A stretch of 64,000 nt of DNA from Streptomyces albus subsp. albus. GTDB lineage: Bacteria > Actinomycetota > Actinomycetes > Streptomycetales > Streptomycetaceae. The DNA is taken from positions 496,001 through 560,000 of the forward strand of contig NZ_JOID01000008.1 in the NCBI RefSeq assembly GCF_000719865.1. The letters are read 5' to 3'. Below the pieces are notes generated by a model. It did no database searches. It was not told the origin of the DNA and saw only the letters and a list, made by a program, of their open reading frames with translations. Made by a program: the position numbers and the translations under genes. Positions 19,483-26,703 of this stretch are shown piece after piece; within the stretch, counting starts at the first letter, position 1, and each line of letters begins with the position of its first letter.

Positions 19483-20072
19483 CCACCAGCGACCCGACCG
19501 TGCAGCCCGTCCCGGCCTCGGTGGCCGACTGGGTGGACGCCGCGGACACCACGCTCTCCAACCCGAAACGGGCCGTGATCGCTCTCGGCAGCAATCTCGG
19601 CAACCGCCTGGAGACCCTGCAGGGCGCGGTCGACGCGCTGGAGGACACCCCCGGCGTCCGGGTCAAGGCGGTCTCCGCCGTCTACGAGACCGAGCCCTGG
19701 GGCGTGGACCCCGGCTCCCAGCCGTCCTACTTCAACGCCGTGGTGCTGGTGAGGACGACCCTGCCGCCGGGCTCCCTGCTGGAGCGGGCGCACGCCGTCG
19801 AGGAGGCCTTCGAGCGAGTGCGCGACGAACGCTGGGGCCCGCGGACGCTGGACGTCGACATCGTCGCCTACCAGGGCGTCGTCTCGGACGACCCGGCGCT
19901 CACGCTGCCGCATCCGCGGGTGCACGAACGCGCCTTCGTCCTGGCGCCGTGGCACGACGTCGATCCGGCCGCGGACGTGCCCGGCCACGGCCCCGTCGAG
20001 GAGCTGCTGGCGGAGATCCCCGGCCAGGGCGTGGAGCGGCGCGCGGACCTGGAACTCCGACTGCCCGAGTAG
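19479..20072 (+). CDS. folK: 2-amino-4-hydroxy-6-hydroxymethyldihydropteridine diphosphokinase
   Basis: FolK pyrophosphorylates 6-hydroxymethyl-dihydropterin to give the FolP substrate. The 197-residue protein shows IALGSNLGNRLETLQGAVD, the segment VYETEPWGV, FNAVVLVRTTLPPGSLLE and the signature RWGPRTLDVDIVAYQ with catalytic aspartates, followed by LPHPRVHERAFVLAPW. An extra ~30-residue N-terminus precedes the domain. It is coupled to folB. Confidence 0.95.
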   Translation: MTTSDPTVQPVPASVADWVDAADTTLSNPKRAVIALGSNLGNRLETLQGAVDALEDTPGVRVKAVSAVYETEPWGVDPGSQPSYFNAVVLVRTTLPPGSLLERAHAVEEAFERVRDERWGPRTLDVDIVAYQGVVSDDPALTLPHPRVHERAFVLAPWHDVDPAADVPGHGPVEELLAEIPGQGVERRADLELRLPE

Positions 20073-20152
20073 CCGTTAGTCTCGGTGTCCACCTCCGGTG
20101 ACCCGCCGTGCGGGGTCGGTCCGTCCACCAGGAAGAGCGAGGCGAGCACTCG

Positions 20153-20644
20153 GTGAGGCAACTTCGTATCAGAGTGCTGAGCGGGATCTTCGCCGTCGCC
20201 GGTGTGCTCGCCTGGGCGGTCGCCCGGCTCTGGGACTCCTACGGCTCGCTGCCGGGCGTGCCCTTCGCCGCCCCCGTGGTGCTGGCGGCCATCGCCGCCG
20301 TCCTCGCCGCGACCGCGCTGTCCCTGCGGAGCCGGCTGAAGGCCCAGCGGGAGCGGCAGCCGGGGGCGAAGGGCGTCGATCCGATGGTCGCCGCGCGGGC
20401 GGTGGTCTTCGGCCAGGCGAGCGCGCTGGTCGCCGCGCCGGTCGCCGGGATGTACGGCGGTGTCGGGGTCTTCCTGCTGACGAACGGCCTGGACGGGGGC
20501 AGCCGCGGCGGGCAGGCCCTCTACGCCGGGCTCTCCGTCCTCGCGGGCCTGGCGGTGGTGGCGGCCGGTCTGCTGCTGGAACGGGTCTGCCGGCTGCCCG
20601 AGGACGAGGACGACGAGGGCGGCCCGGGGGCGGCCCCGGCGTAA
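20153..20644 (+). CDS. DUF3180-family membrane protein
   Basis: The 163-residue protein has four hydrophobic segments (about residues 7-24, 37-56, 85-108 and 120-142) and a short acidic C-terminus. DUF3180 proteins regularly follow folK in actinobacteria; their role is unknown. The GTG at 20153 lies behind an AGGAAGAGCGAGG purine run. It is the last gene of the folate block and converges, at 51 nt, on the first gene of the secretion-like block. Confidence 0.82.
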   Translation: MRQLRIRVLSGIFAVAGVLAWAVARLWDSYGSLPGVPFAAPVVLAAIAAVLAATALSLRSRLKAQRERQPGAKGVDPMVAARAVVFGQASALVAAPVAGMYGGVGVFLLTNGLDGGSRGGQALYAGLSVLAGLAVVAAGLLLERVCRLPEDEDDEGGPGAAPA

Positions 20645-20695
20645 CGGGCCCGGCGCGACGACCCCGTCGTCAACGGCCCTGGCGCAACAGCCGGT

Positions 20696-21400
20696 TCAGC
20701 GGTGCCGGGTGGCCTGCTGAGCCGGCGCGTACACCGCCCCCGGAGGCGGCCGGTGGGCGAGGGCGCGGGCGGCCGAGGACTGCTCCGCGGCGAGGGAGTG
20801 CACGCGGCCGCTGGAGATCCCGGTGCGCAGCCCTGCCGCGGCGGGCACGCGCGACGTCCGGGCCAGGTCGCCCGAGAGCCGGGACCTGAGCCCGGCGACG
20901 TGCGCCTGATGGCTTCTCAGCTGCTCCGGTGACATGTGCTCCACCGGCATGCGGGCCGCTGCGGACACGGCCGCCGGATGCGCCGGTACCGGCGCGGCCC
21001 CCCGTGCCGCACCGCGCGGGTCGAGACCGGCCGAGCGCAGCGCGGCCGCGTGGGCGGCGGTGTCGGGGGTCTGCTCCGCTGAGGCGGGGCCCCGCCGGTG
21101 CCGCTCGGTGGTATCCGGCCGTTCTCCGCCGGGGCGGCGGGGGTTCCGGTGCGGTGGGACACGCCAGCTCACCGTGCCGTTCAGCTCGTTCACCGACACC
21201 TCGACCCGCACCCGGGGCGACCGCACGCGGGCCGCCCGCGCCCGCGAGAGCGCCCCGGCGCGGTCCCGCTCGTGCCCCCGGGCGTGCCGCTGTTCCCGTT
21301 CCCGGTCGGCGAGCGCGGCGTCGGCGGGTCGGCGCCGGTCGCCGTGCGGGCGTTCCCGTCCCGGGGCGGGGCGCCGGGCTGCTGATTCCGGAGAGCTCAT
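20696..21400 (-). CDS. Arg-rich hypothetical protein of the secretion-like block
   Basis: The 234-residue protein is not recognised. Residues 1-60 are highly basic and Arg-rich. A short beta-like stretch, VRVEVSVNELNGTVSWRVPP, follows, and the C-terminal half is Ala/Arg-rich helix including MSPEQLRSHQAHVAGLRSRL. A GGGAGGA ribosome-binding site 7 nt before the ATG at 21400 and sustained GC3 bias support expression. It is the last gene of the leftward arm. It could be a DNA-binding accessory, but nothing proves this. Confidence 0.6.
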   Translation of the reverse strand: MSSPESAARRPAPGRERPHGDRRRPADAALADREREQRHARGHERDRAGALSRARAARVRSPRVRVEVSVNELNGTVSWRVPPHRNPRRPGGERPDTTERHRRGPASAEQTPDTAAHAAALRSAGLDPRGAARGAAPVPAHPAAVSAAARMPVEHMSPEQLRSHQAHVAGLRSRLSGDLARTSRVPAAAGLRTGISSGRVHSLAAEQSSAARALAHRPPPGAVYAPAQQATRHR

Positions 21401-21550
21401 GGCTGGATTCCTCCCGGGCGGGCGTATCGGATCAGGAGAGTATCGGTCAACTTTGGTGCGCGGGTGGGCCTTTGCTCTCGTACGGTCGCGGAGCCACCCC
21501 GTACGTCCCCGGCCGCCCCCGTATCGTCCCGGAGCCGCGCCGGTACCGTC

Positions 21551-21605
21551 CCGGCAGAAAGTCGGCAGAAAGTCGGCAGGGAGAAGCCGGCAGGGAGCCG
21601 GCAGG
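21551..21605. repeat. five CGGCAG direct repeats with 11-bp spacing
   Basis: CGGCAG occurs five times, with starts spaced 11, 11, 14 and 11 bp, in the gap between two leftward genes. Helical-period spacing suggests a protein-binding array. Confidence 0.6.
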
Positions 21606-21655
21606 GGCCGAGGATCCGCGTTCCCCCCGGGGAGACCGAGGGATCCGGTGCCTGA

Positions 21656-22693
21656 TCACGGCTCCCGTGGCGCCGACGGCTGCGCGACTCCCTGGGCCTG
21701 TCCGGCCGCCCGTTCGGCCAGTCGGCCCATGCGGCGGCGCGCTGCCTCCAGTTGTGTGATGTCGGCGGCGGCCGGACCGGCCACGGAGGCGAGTTCGGCC
21801 CAGAGGGCCAACAACTCCTCGCCCAGCCGCAGCCCTTCGCGGGCGTCCGTGACGGCACGCCAGGCCGCTGCGGCCTGGAGCACGCTCTGGTACGCGCGCG
21901 GATCGCCCCGGTGGTGCCAGGCGCGGGCGGTGTCGAGGGAGATGGCCAGGGAACGGGTGGGATCGCCGGCCAGATAGGCCACGTAGGCCGACAGTTCCCG
22001 GAGATTGAGCACATGCGGATGGCCCTCGCCGAAGGCGTGGACGGCGGAGGCCCTGCTCTGCTCGGCCATGGCCGCCGCCGACGTGATGTTGCCCAGGCGA
22101 ATCGCCTCGTTGATCCGGGTGACCGCCTCGGCGAGGAACGCCGGGACTTCCGGGACGGCCTCCGCAGCGGCCTCGGGGGCGGCGCCGGAGGGGCGCTCCG
22201 CGGCCGGCCCGGGGGCCGTGGGTGCCGCGGCCGCCGCCGAGGGCTCGGGTGCGGCCGGTGACGGCTCCGGGGCGGCGTCCGGCGCAGGCTCCGGCAGCGG
22301 TGCGGGGGCCGGGGACGGCGGGGACGGCTCGGTCGCGGCAGGGGGCGGGGGAGGGGAAACCGGCTCGGGCGCGGCTTCCGCCATCAGCTCCGGCCAGTGG
22401 CCCGGCTCGCCGGCGAACCGGCTCGATCCGTCCACCCGGACCTCGATGGGCGTGACGTAACCGCTGCGCCCGTCGTACACGGTGGCGAGCACCGCGTGCC
22501 CGGTGGCCATCGCCAGCCGGTGGAGGTAGTTCAGGACCGCCTCGTGCAGCGGTTCGCCGTCGGCGGGGGTGATCGCCGTTCCGCCGACGGTGCACCCGCC
22601 GTCGGCGCTGATGCGCACCTCGAAGGGCTCGGGTGCGGTCTGCGGAGCGGTCGAGGGGGTGTTGCCCCGTTGCCGGCGGCGGAGGATGGCCAT
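21656..22693 (-). CDS. TPR-like helical-repeat protein with proline-rich linker
   Basis: The 345-residue protein has an N-terminal domain (about 20-105; FEVRISADGGCTVGG, then LHEAVLNYLHRLAMATG), a Pro/Ala/Glu-rich linker (about 110-180), and a helical-repeat region (about 185-320). That region has pairs such as AVTRINEAIRLGNITSAAAM and HVLNLRELSAYVAYLAGD, spaced like tetratricopeptide repeats. It probably acts as a cytoplasmic scaffold. The ATG at 22693 is used. It lies 7 nt behind the lipoprotein gene, so the two are probably one operon. Confidence 0.65.
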   Translation of the reverse strand: MAILRRRQRGNTPSTAPQTAPEPFEVRISADGGCTVGGTAITPADGEPLHEAVLNYLHRLAMATGHAVLATVYDGRSGYVTPIEVRVDGSSRFAGEPGHWPELMAEAAPEPVSPPPPPAATEPSPPSPAPAPLPEPAPDAAPEPSPAAPEPSAAAAAPTAPGPAAERPSGAAPEAAAEAVPEVPAFLAEAVTRINEAIRLGNITSAAAMAEQSRASAVHAFGEGHPHVLNLRELSAYVAYLAGDPTRSLAISLDTARAWHHRGDPRAYQSVLQAAAAWRAVTDAREGLRLGEELLALWAELASVAGPAAADITQLEAARRRMGRLAERAAGQAQGVAQPSAPREP

Positions 22694-22700
22694 CTGGTGC

Positions 22701-23405
22701 TCACTCGGATCGGTCGGGAGAAGCGGTGGTCTGCTGACTCGGCACGGTGGCCGCCTCGACGACATTGACCTTCGAGACCCGCCAGGGGTCGCCCCTGCCG
22801 TCCCGTACGAGCTGCACGAAGGCGTGCAGCCGTGGTCCGGGACCGCTCCAGCCGTCCCGGCCGCGCGCCTTGCCGGTGACGGCGATCTGCCGCCATGCCG
22901 TGGTCGCGGTGTCGGAGGGGGCGTCCCCGTCGGTCTCCAGGGAGGTCTTCACCGTGGTCCACGCCTTGTGCTCGGCCCAGAGGAGCCACTGGCCGCCCGC
23001 GCCGGCGGCGGGCCGGTGCTCGCGCTCGGCGGCGGCGAGCTTCTCGGTGGCGTAGCGGGCGGCCCGCAGGACGGCGTCGTGCGGGCCGGCGTCGTAGGCG
23101 GTGTCGTGGCTGTAGGCGGTGACCGCCCAGGCCGTGGCCACGGAGGTGGGGTCGCCGAAGTCGGCGTCCGGCGGGCTCGGGACCTTCGCGCCGGGACCGA
23201 GCGGTTTGCCGCTCGGGACGGGCGCCTTGGCGGTGAAGGACGCTTCCGGGGAGACCTTGGGCGTGGGCTCCGAGGAGCCGCCGCCCAGCCCCGGCAGACC
23301 GCAGCCCGCGAGCGCGATCAGCGCGGCGGCGGACACCGTGGCGGACACGGCGGCGGAGCCGGCCCGCGTGGTGGCGCGGCGTGCGCCCGTGCGGTGCGTT
23401 GCCAT
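22701..23405 (-). CDS. lipoprotein with NTF2-like domain, candidate secretion-channel component
   Basis: The 234-residue protein has an N-terminal Arg-rich signal region, a hydrophobic stretch and a lipobox ending in LIALAGC, then a Gly/Pro linker. The C-terminal domain (about 85-225) contains SVATAWAVTAYSHDTAYD and ends in a beta-rich VQLVRDGRGDPWRVSKVNVV, resembling VirB8/TcpC-like NTF2 folds. The ATG at 23405 has GAGGGGG 6 nt upstream. It lies 11 nt from the transglycosylase gene. The VirB8 analogy is an inference. Confidence 0.6.
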   Translation of the reverse strand: MATHRTGARRATTRAGSAAVSATVSAAALIALAGCGLPGLGGGSSEPTPKVSPEASFTAKAPVPSGKPLGPGAKVPSPPDADFGDPTSVATAWAVTAYSHDTAYDAGPHDAVLRAARYATEKLAAAEREHRPAAGAGGQWLLWAEHKAWTTVKTSLETDGDAPSDTATTAWRQIAVTGKARGRDGWSGPGPRLHAFVQLVRDGRGDPWRVSKVNVVEAATVPSQQTTASPDRSE

Positions 23406-23416
23406 GGCCGTCCCCC

Positions 23417-24457
23417 TCATTTCCCGATCCATGGTGCCGGATTGACGTACTGGCCGTTCTGCTGCACCTCGAAGTGGAGATGTGCCCCCGTTGAGTATCC
23501 GGTGCTGCCCACGGCGCCGACGGGGGCGCCGACCTTGACCTTCTGCCCCTTGCTGACGCCGATGGCCGACATGTGGTTGTACGTGGTGGCGATCGTCTTC
23601 CCGTCCATGGTGCCGTGGGAGATGACGACCCGGTTGCCGTACCCGGCGTTCCAGCCGGCGAAGGTCACGGTGCCGTCCATGGCGGCGCGGATGGGAGTTC
23701 CGGAGGGTACTCCGAAGTCCATTCCGGTGTGGAGCTTGTTCACGCCGGTCACGGGGTGGACGCGCATCCCGTACGGCGAGGTCATCGGGGGGTTGCCGGC
23801 GAGCGGCATGGCCATCTTCTGGCCCGCGGGGATCGTTCCGCCACCGCCACCGCCACCGCCTGCGGCCACGTCCTCGTACTTGGAGATGAGGGACTTGATG
23901 CGGGTGACATAGCCCTGGGTCTCGGTGTAGGGCGGTATGCCGCCGTACTGCTCGACGGCGCCCGGGCCGGCGTTGTACGCGGCGAGGGTGAGGTCGAGGG
24001 TGGGGCCGGCGGCGATACCCCGGTCCTTGTAGCGCTTGATCTGTTGCGCCAGCGAGCAGTCGTAACGCCCCTGGGCCATGATCGCGTCGCCCGGGTCGAA
24101 CGGCGAGACGCGGCCGTTGCCGTCGTCGTCCCGGCCCCAGGTGGTCCACGTCCCGGGCATGAACTGGGACAGGCCCTGGGCTCCCACGGGGGACCGGGCT
24201 TCGGGGTTCCAGTTGGACTCGGCCTCGATCTGCGCCGCGATGACGGCGGGGCCGATCTCGGGGCACATCGCGCCCGCCCGGAGGACCCAGGGGACGTACT
24301 CGGCAGGCACGGTCCCGGACTTGAGGGCACCCCCTCCGCCGGCGGGCGGCTCCGTCCCGCCGCCGCTCACCGCCAGGAACAGCAGCACCGGCGCGAAGAC
24401 CATGGCCCCCGCGCCGGCGGCCAGCCCCACCAGCGCTCCCTTGTTGCCCTCGGACAT
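23417..24457 (-). CDS. bifunctional lytic transglycosylase / M23 metallopeptidase (VirB1-like)
   Basis: The 346-residue protein has one N-terminal membrane segment (about 10-32). A lytic transglycosylase domain (about 50-190) follows, with IEAESNWNPEARSPVGAQGL, where Glu is the likely catalytic acid, and LTLAAYNAGPGAV. After a Gly-rich linker comes an M23 peptidase domain (about 215-340) with LHTGMDFGVPSGTP and STGAHLHFEV, carrying the HxxxD and HxH zinc ligands. Together they would open peptidoglycan for a trans-envelope machine, like VirB1/TcpG. The ATG at 24457 follows GGGGGAG closely. It is the first gene of the leftward arm. Confidence 0.9.
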   Translation of the reverse strand: MSEGNKGALVGLAAGAGAMVFAPVLLFLAVSGGGTEPPAGGGGALKSGTVPAEYVPWVLRAGAMCPEIGPAVIAAQIEAESNWNPEARSPVGAQGLSQFMPGTWTTWGRDDDGNGRVSPFDPGDAIMAQGRYDCSLAQQIKRYKDRGIAAGPTLDLTLAAYNAGPGAVEQYGGIPPYTETQGYVTRIKSLISKYEDVAAGGGGGGGGTIPAGQKMAMPLAGNPPMTSPYGMRVHPVTGVNKLHTGMDFGVPSGTPIRAAMDGTVTFAGWNAGYGNRVVISHGTMDGKTIATTYNHMSAIGVSKGQKVKVGAPVGAVGSTGYSTGAHLHFEVQQNGQYVNPAPWIGK

Positions 24458-24500
24458 CGCTCCCCCGTGTCTGCGCGGACCTCGGTCGCACGAACTGACG

Positions 24501-24577
24501 TTCCGTGAGTAATATCCGGTGTTCGCGTCACGGAATCGTCTTGATGATGCTACTGATCCGCTCGAACTGTTCGTTCG
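24501..24577. promoter_or_regulatory. divergent control region with inverted repeats
   Basis: The 162-nt gap between the two arms is AT-richer than its surroundings. It contains TTCCGTGA (24501-24508) and its exact complement TCACGGAA (24528-24535), and a second inverted repeat CGAAC/GTTCG at 24563-24577. These are candidate operators for the whole block. Confidence 0.45.
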
Positions 24578-24619
24578 ACGGCTGTAGTTGAGATGATGGC
24601 GCAGGCGAACGGGGGAGAG

Positions 24620-25195
24620 ATGAACCAACTGATGGAGCAGGGTGCCCGAGGGGCACCCTACGGTCCCGAGATCTGGGTGCGCGGCCCGCGGGACGGCGCC
24701 GCCGGCAGCGGTGACGACCCGGCCGCCGGTGCGGCCGCAGCCGCGGAGACAGCCGCGACGCCCACCGCTTTCGCCTGGGTGAACGCCCATGGCGGCGCGG
24801 GCGCCTCGACGCTGTCCGCGGTCCTGGGCGGTGCCGACTGCGGGAACCGTTGGCCGGACCCGGCGGCGGGCGAGCCGGTGACCGTGCTGCTGGTGGCCCG
24901 CACGCACGCGACGGGTCTGCAGGCACTGTCACAGGCCCTTGATACGTTCCGTCGGGAGAAGCAGCAGTTGGGGCTCACCGTGGCCGCGGCCGTGCTCGTC
25001 GCGGACGCGCCCGGCCGTACGCCCCGTCAACTCGCCCAGCGCATCAAGGTCATCGGATCCGTGATCGAGGTCCACCGGGTGCCCTGGATCCCCCAGTGGC
25101 GCACCGGCAATCTCGACGCGCCGCTGCCGCGCGAGGTGGCGGCGCTGGCTCGTCTGGTCTCCGGTCCTCAACAACCAACGGGTGGCACACAGTGA
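24620..25195 (+). CDS. DUF6668-like protein with a degenerate P-loop
   Basis: The 191-residue protein resembles a streptomycete family I recall as DUF6668. It has a SIMIBI/ParA-like order: a GGAGAST loop in WVNAHGGAGASTLSAVLGG, a central VTVLLVARTHATGLQALSQA, then VLVADAPGRTPRQLAQRIKV. The lysine expected in a Walker A motif is absent. It may bind nucleotide weakly or act as a structural partner. GGGGGAGAG directly precedes the ATG at 24620; ATGs at 24593/24596 are alternatives. Its stop overlaps the next GTG, so it is coupled to the pilin-like gene. Confidence 0.65.
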   Translation: MNQLMEQGARGAPYGPEIWVRGPRDGAAGSGDDPAAGAAAAAETAATPTAFAWVNAHGGAGASTLSAVLGGADCGNRWPDPAAGEPVTVLLVARTHATGLQALSQALDTFRREKQQLGLTVAAAVLVADAPGRTPRQLAQRIKVIGSVIEVHRVPWIPQWRTGNLDAPLPREVAALARLVSGPQQPTGGTQ

Positions 25196-25449
25196 ATCAG
25201 GCATGGACTTCGGGGGTGCTGCTCGCTCAGCCCCCCTCCAGCGTGACCGGCCCTCTCAACGAGGTGCTCGCCGTGATCGCCTGGCTGGCCACGGCGGCCG
25301 GCGTCGCCGGTCTGCTCTTCGTGGGCATCCGCATGGCCATCTCGCTGCGGCAGGGGGACGGCCAGGAGCATCTCGTCCAGTTCGCCATGGTGATGGGGGC
25401 CTGCATCATCGCCTCGACGGCGGGGCCGATCGTCGCGTTCGTGACATGA
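25192..25449 (+). CDS. small two-helix membrane protein, VirB2/TrbC pilin-like (copy 1)
   Basis: The 85-residue protein has two hydrophobic helices, around residues 24-47 and 62-84. A short basic/polar loop (ISLRQGDGQEH) joins them, the layout of VirB2/TrbC pilins and their Gram-positive analogues. It begins by a 4-nt overlap with the preceding gene. The protein at 25626 shares its central pattern (AGVAG, SxRxGxGxEH, C-terminal AGPxVxFV), so these are paralogues. The pilin role is inferred from size, topology and neighbours. Confidence 0.7.
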   Translation: MNQAWTSGVLLAQPPSSVTGPLNEVLAVIAWLATAAGVAGLLFVGIRMAISLRQGDGQEHLVQFAMVMGACIIASTAGPIVAFVT

Positions 25450-25625
25450 CGGCCGCTTCTCGCGGCCTGTGAGTGTCATGGACGCATCACTCGGCCCCCG
25501 TCATCTCTGGCCTCCCCGTCACCTCCCGCATCACCCACACCCCCCGCAACGGGCCCGTCAGGGGCCATGGGGGCAGCATCTCTGCCCCGTCGCGCAGCAA
25601 TCAGAGTCAATCGAAGGAGCAGAAC

Positions 25626-25910
25626 GTGCTGAGGGAACGCATGTACCGGTACCTGGCGGACGGCGGCGTCCCGGACCCCAGCCCCAACGCCCCGGACGAA
25701 CTGACGGGCAAGGTCGATACGGTGCTGGGCATCGTGGCCTGGGCGGGCACCGCGGCCGGTGTGGCCGGCGTCCTCATCACCGGCGCCATGATGTCGATCT
25801 CCATGCGGCGGGGCGAGGGCTCGGAGCACATGGGACGGCTGGGCATGGTGCTCGGTGGATGTGTCCTTGTCGCCGCGGCCGGTCCGCTGGTCAACTTCGT
25901 CTTCGTCTGA
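25626..25910 (+). CDS. small two-helix membrane protein, VirB2/TrbC pilin-like (copy 2)
   Basis: The 94-residue protein has a polar ~28-residue N-terminus (PDPSPNAPDELTGKVDTVLG), then two hydrophobic helices around 33-54 and 70-92 separated by MSISMRRGEGSEHMGR. It is a divergent paralogue of the protein at 25192. The GTG at 25626 has AAGGAG at a good spacing. The 176 nt between the two copies holds no convincing gene. It lies 19 nt before the VirB8-like gene, in one rightward operon. Confidence 0.7.
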   Translation: MLRERMYRYLADGGVPDPSPNAPDELTGKVDTVLGIVAWAGTAAGVAGVLITGAMMSISMRRGEGSEHMGRLGMVLGGCVLVAAAGPLVNFVFV

Positions 25911-25929
25911 TTACCCGGAGGGCTGAGCG

Positions 25930-26703
25930 ATGGTCAGGACGAGCCGCGGCCGCGGCGAGAGCGGCGAGTGGCAGAAGCCCTTCTGGCAGCAGCGCGGCTG
26001 GCTGCTGTCCGCCGGGTTCCTCCTCTCGCTCGCCGTTCTCGGCGGGGTCGCCGCCCTCGCGGGCGGCGGTGAGGAGGGCGGCCGCGGCACCGAGGCGGCT
26101 CCGTCCAGTACGCCGTCCGCGCCGCCGGCCGCCGAAGGCGGCTCGGACGGGCGCCCGGAGGGATGCAGCACCGACGACGGCGATCAGAAGACGCCCACGG
26201 AGCCGCCGAAGGACCTGAAGTGGAAGAGCGCGGGCGCGAACCGGGTGCCCACCTCCGAGACAGCCGGCCCCAAGCTGATCGACGGCCGGGTGTGGTCGTG
26301 CTACGCCCACACGCCCATGGGCGCTGTCATGGCCGCCCACGGCATCTCCAACCAGATCGGTTTCCCGGGGTGGGAAGAGGTCGTCGAGAAGCAGTTCGCG
26401 CCGGGACCCAATACGGATTCCTTTGTCAAGTTGCGGTCCAAGCAAGAGGACACTTCTCCGGACGAAGGGCCCCGTGACGGCAAGTACGCCGGGTTCTCGG
26501 TGCTTTCCTACTCCAAGAGCCAGGCCACTGTCATGATGCTCATGGAATTCAACGACGGCGCCTACATGAGCACCACGCTGACAGTCCAGTGGCACGGGGG
26601 TGACTGGAAGCTGGTTCCGCAGCCCAACGGTTCCATCATCGCGGGCACCGCGAAGGTCAGTGGCACCAATGGATTCGTCCTGTGGGAGTCTCCTGATGAT
26701 TAA
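25930..26703 (+). CDS. single-pass membrane protein, VirB8/TcpC-like candidate
   Basis: The 257-residue protein has a basic N-terminus, one membrane segment (about 25-45), a Ser/Pro/Gly linker and an extracytoplasmic domain (about 90-257). That domain has GRVWSCYAHTPMGAVMAAHG, where a helix follows a buried Tyr/His region, and a final strand VQWHGGDWKLVPQPNG. This arrangement is that of VirB8-type NTF2-fold channel proteins of Gram-positive T4SS. The next gene overlaps it by 8 nt. Confidence 0.65.
   Translation: MVRTSRGRGESGEWQKPFWQQRGWLLSAGFLLSLAVLGGVAALAGGGEEGGRGTEAAPSSTPSAPPAAEGGSDGRPEGCSTDDGDQKTPTEPPKDLKWKSAGANRVPTSETAGPKLIDGRVWSCYAHTPMGAVMAAHGISNQIGFPGWEEVVEKQFAPGPNTDSFVKLRSKQEDTSPDEGPRDGKYAGFSVLSYSKSQATVMMLMEFNDGAYMSTTLTVQWHGGDWKLVPQPNGSIIAGTAKVSGTNGFVLWESPDD

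Noticed and set aside
25469..26218. Long alternative frame over the second pilin-like gene
   Set aside because: It is Arg/His/Pro-rich and conflicts with two well-supported genes that have ribosome-binding sites.
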